In this document: piece after piece, positions 14,323 through 17,063 of the stretch
Layout: each line of letters begins with the position of its first letter
How positions within the stretch are numbered: position 1 is the first letter of the stretch
NCBI GenBank assembly: GCA_023431405.1
Contig: JAEYVZ010000023.1
Span: 1 to 17,063 of the forward strand
Origin: Actinomycetes bacterium
GTDB lineage: Bacteria; Actinomycetota; Actinomycetes; Actinomycetales; Microbacteriaceae
Direction: 5' to 3'
DNA length: 17,063 bases
The notes under the pieces: generated by a model
What the model was told of the DNA's origin: nothing
The model's database searches: none
The model's input: the letters and a program-made list of their open reading frames with translations, nothing else
Program-made: the position numbers and the translations under genes

Positions 14323-15233
14323 TGGATCCTGCACGCCTTCGGCTCCTTCGCGAATTAGGCGACCGGGGCAGCGTCGCCGCGGTTGCGGCGGCCCTCCACG
14401 TGAGTGCGTCGGCCGTCTCTCAGCAGCTGAGCGCTTTGCAGGCCGGCATCCCGGTGGCGTTGACGGTCAAGCGAGGACGCCGGCTGGTGCTGACGGAAGC
14501 CGGTGAAGCGTTGGCGGTCGCCTCCGCGCGCGTGGATGAGGCCCTCGCCCACGCTCGCGACGCCGTCGGCGCCTTCCTCGACCATGAGGAACGACCAGTG
14601 ACGGTCTCCGCTTTCCACAGTGCCGGGCTCGCGCTGTTCGGTCCGCTCCTCGCGGAACTGGGCGCGCAGTCACGCGTGTCTCTTGCGGATGCCGACGTCG
14701 CGCAGGAGCGGTTCCCCGACCTCACCGCCGACTACGACCTCGTCGTCGCGCACCGCCTAGCGCACGATCCGGAGTGGCCGGCCGAACGGCTCGTCGTGAC
14801 ACCGCTGCTCGTCGAGCCGCTCGAGATCGCGCTGCACGCCGCCCACCCCCTGGCGGCGCACGCCGGCATCAGGCCGGAGCAGTTGCGGGACGAGCGGTGG
14901 ATCTCCACGCACGAGGGGTTTCCGCTCACCGGTGTGCTCGGCTACCTCGGCGCCGTCATCGGTCAACCACCGCGGGTGGAGCACCGCATCAACGAGTTCT
15001 CCGTCGCCGCCGAAGTCGTGCGCACGGGGGCGGCCATCGCCGTGATGCCACGTACGATGGCCGCCCCGCTGGCCGTCAACGGGATGGTGCTGCGGCCCGT
15101 CATCGGCGTCTCACTCGTCCGCCATGTCGACGTGCTCGCCCGGCCAGACGCCGTCGCGCTCACGCCCGTGCGCACAGTGCTTCGCGCGCTGCAGGATGTT
15201 GCGGCTGTCGCCTCGCGACGAGCGCGCCCCTGA
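14322..15233 (+). CDS. LysR-family transcriptional regulator
   Basis: A 303-residue regulator. Residues 1-62 form the winged helix-turn-helix (MDPARLRLLRELGDRGSVAA, then AALHVSASAVSQQLSALQ for the recognition helix), and KRGRRLVLTEAGEAL completes the wing. A linker helix (VDEALAHARDAVGAFL) leads to a periplasmic-binding-protein-like effector domain from about residue 90, with the characteristic PLAVNGMVLRPVIGVS near the end. The first half of the conserved HTH is slightly irregular (LQAGIPVALTVKRGRR) but intact. It very likely controls the divergent exporter and SRPBCC-DUF1990 genes through the sites at 14270-14322. The effector is not deducible. The ATG at 14322 fits the domain start. Confidence 0.93.
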   Translation: MDPARLRLLRELGDRGSVAAVAAALHVSASAVSQQLSALQAGIPVALTVKRGRRLVLTEAGEALAVASARVDEALAHARDAVGAFLDHEERPVTVSAFHSAGLALFGPLLAELGAQSRVSLADADVAQERFPDLTADYDLVVAHRLAHDPEWPAERLVVTPLLVEPLEIALHAAHPLAAHAGIRPEQLRDERWISTHEGFPLTGVLGYLGAVIGQPPRVEHRINEFSVAAEVVRTGAAIAVMPRTMAAPLAVNGMVLRPVIGVSLVRHVDVLARPDAVALTPVRTVLRALQDVAAVASRRARP

Positions 15234-15239
15234 GCGCGC
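15222..15239. terminator. Hairpin around the LysR stop codon
   Basis: GCGCGC (15222-15227) and GCGCGC (15234-15239) are self-complementary and flank the TGA stop (15231-15233) with a six-base loop. The convergent gene ends at 15248, so a shared terminator would have to lie here. The repeat is of low sequence complexity and the call is weak. Confidence 0.25.
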
Positions 15240-15247
15240 GGGCGGAT

Positions 15248-16159
15248 TCAGGCTGCGCGGCGCGTGCGGGCTGCCGCAGCTCCCCGCGGCAGCTTCAGGA
15301 AGCGTTCGTCGCTGCCGGGCACCGCGAAGACATGCGCGGAGCGGATCTGCTCCCGCTTGCCTTCCTGCGGTGCGATCGACACGGCGGCCACGTACATCGG
15401 TGCCAGCACCGCCTGAGCGCGTCTGCGCCCGAGGCTGAGGTACCCGAAATCGAACGAGTCGACCGTCAGCACCGCGTCTTCGCTGCCCCCGGTCACCGTC
15501 GCCGTCTGCTTCGCGATCTCGGCCGCGGCATCCTCGATCGCCCGAGACCTGACCTTCGTGATCGACTCCGAGTATTGGTCGGTGAAGCGCCGGATCGAGA
15601 GGGAGTAGGCGCTGATCGTGCCCGCGCCCGTGACCTCGACGTGGGCCGACGCCCGACCCAGCACGGGAACGTCTCTCACCGTGTGGCGGAAGGCCCCGAT
15701 CGCGCGCACGAGCACAGGCTCCACGACTTCGTGGCGTGGGTCGGCTCCGGCGGCGCGGATGCGCCACAGGTGCTCGAACGGCACGGCATCATCGCTGTGG
15801 ATGAACCGGTCGACGCCGAGGCCCGCGAACGCCTTCTGGGTGAGTGACGAGAGCTCTTCGGTGCCGGGGTCTGCGGTGAACGGGTCGTCGAAGTCGCCGA
15901 TCGCCGTGCGCACCGCGATCGCGCCCGAAGCGTGGAAGACGGTCGCCCGCGCGCCCGACTCGTCGCGCAGCACCGTGACGGACTTGCGTCGCTCTCCCGG
16001 GCGTCGCGAGAAGTCGAGCCCCGTCGCCTCTCCCGCGCTGCGCAGAAGCGCGTGGGGCAGTTCGTCGGGCACAGGCCCGGTAGAGATGACCTCGACGGCA
16101 TCCGGCACCTCTTTCAGGTGTCGTACGAGCTGCTCGGTCAAGGTGTCGTAGATGCTCAT
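15248..16159 (-). CDS. Unknown protein, possible FTP/PepSY-like partner of DUF6345 protein
   Basis: A 303-residue protein without a signal peptide or transmembrane segment. The central region, residues 156-191 (FRHTVRDVPVLGRASAHVEV, then TGAGTISAYSLSIRRF), resembles the strand pair 'VPVxGxGAxVxV...G.V' seen in FTP/PepSY-like modules. Residues 248-282 (RAQAVLAPMYVAAVSIAP and SAHVFAVPGSDE) recall the 'L.P.Y.F' strand that closes such modules. From memory, large DUF6345 proteins carry a similar region before the DUF6345 domain, so this may be the separate counterpart of that half. This is inference and I would not name a function. The C terminus is Arg/Ala-rich. ATG 16159 has AGGAG six bases upstream. 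Upstream lies the heptamer repeat, then the DUF6345 gene on the same strand. Confidence 0.75.
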   Translation of the reverse strand: MSIYDTLTEQLVRHLKEVPDAVEVISTGPVPDELPHALLRSAGEATGLDFSRRPGERRKSVTVLRDESGARATVFHASGAIAVRTAIGDFDDPFTADPGTEELSSLTQKAFAGLGVDRFIHSDDAVPFEHLWRIRAAGADPRHEVVEPVLVRAIGAFRHTVRDVPVLGRASAHVEVTGAGTISAYSLSIRRFTDQYSESITKVRSRAIEDAAAEIAKQTATVTGGSEDAVLTVDSFDFGYLSLGRRRAQAVLAPMYVAAVSIAPQEGKREQIRSAHVFAVPGSDERFLKLPRGAAAARTRRAA

Positions 16160-16173
16160 GGCGTTCTCCTGTC

Positions 16174-16229
16174 TCATCTCTCAGCTCTCAGCTCTCAGCT
16201 CTCAGCTCTCTGCTCTCAGCCCTCGGCCC
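16174..16229 (-). repeat. Eight-copy heptanucleotide tandem repeat
   Basis: The unit TCAGCTC (GAGCTGA on the coding strand of the flanking genes) is repeated perfectly four times at 16181-16208. It is flanked by degenerate copies: TCATCTC before (16174-16180), then TCTGCTC, TCAGCCC and TCGGCCC after (16209-16229). The array starts in the last codons of the DUF6345 gene, contains its TGA, and ends four bases before the AGGAG of the next gene. Because seven is not a multiple of three and each unit holds TGA, the array stops all three minus-strand frames. A change in copy number would alter the intercistronic distance without changing either protein. Confidence 0.85.
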
Positions 16230-16968
16230 AGCGCCAGAGCAGGCAGCCCTGCTGTGCGGGGGCGAGGTCGGGGGCGGTGCTTCCTTCGCCCCAGATGTGG
16301 TCGGTGTTGTGCGGCGAGAGGTCCCAGCGGATGTTCCCGCCGTTCCACGCCGCTGCCGTCGCGGGTCCGACGACGATCGGGTGGTTGTCAACCCACCAGT
16401 CGGAGACGCCGTCGATCCAGGCGCTCGACACCGTGTCGCCGTCGGTGAGGTTGTCGGCGACGTCTTCGCCGCACTCGTCGGTGGTGACGCCGTCGTACAT
16501 GTTCTCCCAGGCCCCGCAGTAGAGGTGGAGACCCTTGAAGATCGGCCACAGCGCGGTGACGTTGTTGCGGTCGACCGTGTGGCACGAGTACGCCATCATC
16601 CACTCGGCGTTCCACGCCTCACCCAGCTCCCAGGTGTCGCCCCAGGTGAGCCACTCGTCGACGGGGTTGTCGTACAGCATGATCGGGATGCCGTTCACGT
16701 TGTTGCCGTGCGTCTCGATCCAGAACAGGTCGACGTTGTCGACCCAGTTCGCATCGTCGCCGCCGAGCGACGAGTCGTGCAGGTCGTTCTCGAACGCGTC
16801 GCGCTCCGTCCAATAGAACGCTCGCGCATGATGGGCGTTTCGGAGCTCGCGGTCGAACCCGTTGCTCCGATTGAAGGTGTACGTGAGGTCTGCGGCCTTG
16901 GAGTCCGGTCCGTGAGCGCGTGCGTTCGCGAAATGCCGGATGGCCTCGACGCCGAATGTGGTCGTCAT
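16216..16968 (-). CDS. DUF6345-like protein with possible His/Cys dyad
   Basis: A 250-residue protein, first gene of a two-gene unit. The series FGVEAIRHFAN, a YTFNRSNGF segment, FYWTERDAFENDLHD, WVDNVDLFWIETHGNN, then WGDTWELGEAWNAEWMMAYSCH and FKGLHLYCGAWE follows the pattern I associate with DUF6345. In that pattern a strand ending in GHG and a later strand ending in a Cys recall the His/Cys dyad of clan CD (caspase/gingipain-like) peptidases. Here the residues would be His87 (THG, with Thr in place of the usual Gly) and Cys129. Proteolysis has not been shown for this family to my knowledge. There is no signal peptide. Trp and Asn/Asp content is unusually high. ATG 16968 is used because AAGGGGG lies five to six bases upstream. 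ATG 16986 has none. The 77 bases upstream of that, to the window edge, show no clear promoter. Confidence 0.82.
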   Translation of the reverse strand: MTTTFGVEAIRHFANARAHGPDSKAADLTYTFNRSNGFDRELRNAHHARAFYWTERDAFENDLHDSSLGGDDANWVDNVDLFWIETHGNNVNGIPIMLYDNPVDEWLTWGDTWELGEAWNAEWMMAYSCHTVDRNNVTALWPIFKGLHLYCGAWENMYDGVTTDECGEDVADNLTDGDTVSSAWIDGVSDWWVDNHPIVVGPATAAAWNGGNIRWDLSPHNTDHIWGEGSTAPDLAPAQQGCLLWRWAEG

Positions 16969-17063
16969 GGTTTCCCCCTTATCCATGCGATGGTGACCGC
17001 CGTGGTCGCCAACCGTGAAGAGCGAGGGGCCCCGTCGGTGATACTCGCCGGGCGCGTGCCGCG

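Noticed and set aside
16174..16229. CRISPR array
   Set aside because: The repeat is seven bases, contiguous and without spacers, and no cas gene is present.
16987..17063. Near-palindrome around 16990-17010 as operator of the DUF6345 gene
   Set aside because: GGTGACC/GGTCGCC matches imperfectly and no promoter could be placed relative to it. The window ends too soon to judge.

Overview
The window is about 70% G+C, with strong G/C preference at third codon positions, Shine-Dalgarno sites of the AGGAG/GGGAG type, several apparently leaderless starts, and frequent GGATGC/GCATCC words. Protein content (NlpA/MetQ-type methionine transport, MMPL exporter, DUF2510 protein, DUF1275 protein, DUF1990 domain) fits a high-GC actinobacterium, most likely a member of the Microbacteriaceae close to Microbacterium. 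This placement is inferred from composition and gene families, not from a database search. No transposon, integrase, phage gene, CRISPR array or rRNA is visible. The region looks like chromosome with many small, independently acquired accessory genes. No gap between genes exceeds 300 bases.

Layout. At 1-210 is the 3' end of a secreted TAP-type alpha/beta hydrolase. At 266-2971, on the minus strand, is a complete methionine ABC importer in the order metQ, metN, metI, with a palindromic element upstream of metQ and a 14-bp hairpin between metQ and metN. At 3195-3270 is tRNA-Thr(CGU), followed after 19 bases by a small two-helix membrane protein. An EamA/DMT exporter (minus) and an MMPL/RND-type exporter (plus) diverge around 4700-4809. 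The MMPL gene appears leaderless, and a perfect palindrome overlaps its -10 box and ATG. After a strong hairpin at 7130-7181 comes a three-gene operon joined by 4-base overlaps: pncA nicotinamidase, a DUF2510 membrane protein and a membrane-anchored protein of unknown role (7223-9548).

From 9562 to 11788 three minus-strand genes encode an unknown multi-pass membrane protein, a RibD/dihydrofolate-reductase-like protein and a DUF1275 (YoaK) membrane protein. At 11880-12299 is an orphan gene resembling WapI-type immunity proteins. At 12334-14251 an EamA exporter is coupled to an SRPBCC-DUF1990 fusion protein, and a LysR regulator is divergently transcribed from 14322, with inverted repeats in the shared promoter. 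The right end (15248-16968, minus) holds a two-gene unit: a DUF6345-like protein with a possible His/Cys dyad, followed by a protein that may carry an FTP/PepSY-like module. An eight-copy heptanucleotide repeat separates the two.

The strongest candidate for something undescribed is this last pair and its repeat. The other points of interest are the operator-covered leaderless MMPL gene, the orphan immunity-like gene, the nicotinamidase operon with two unknown membrane proteins, and the roughly 3.5-fold excess of the GGATGC/GCATCC word.
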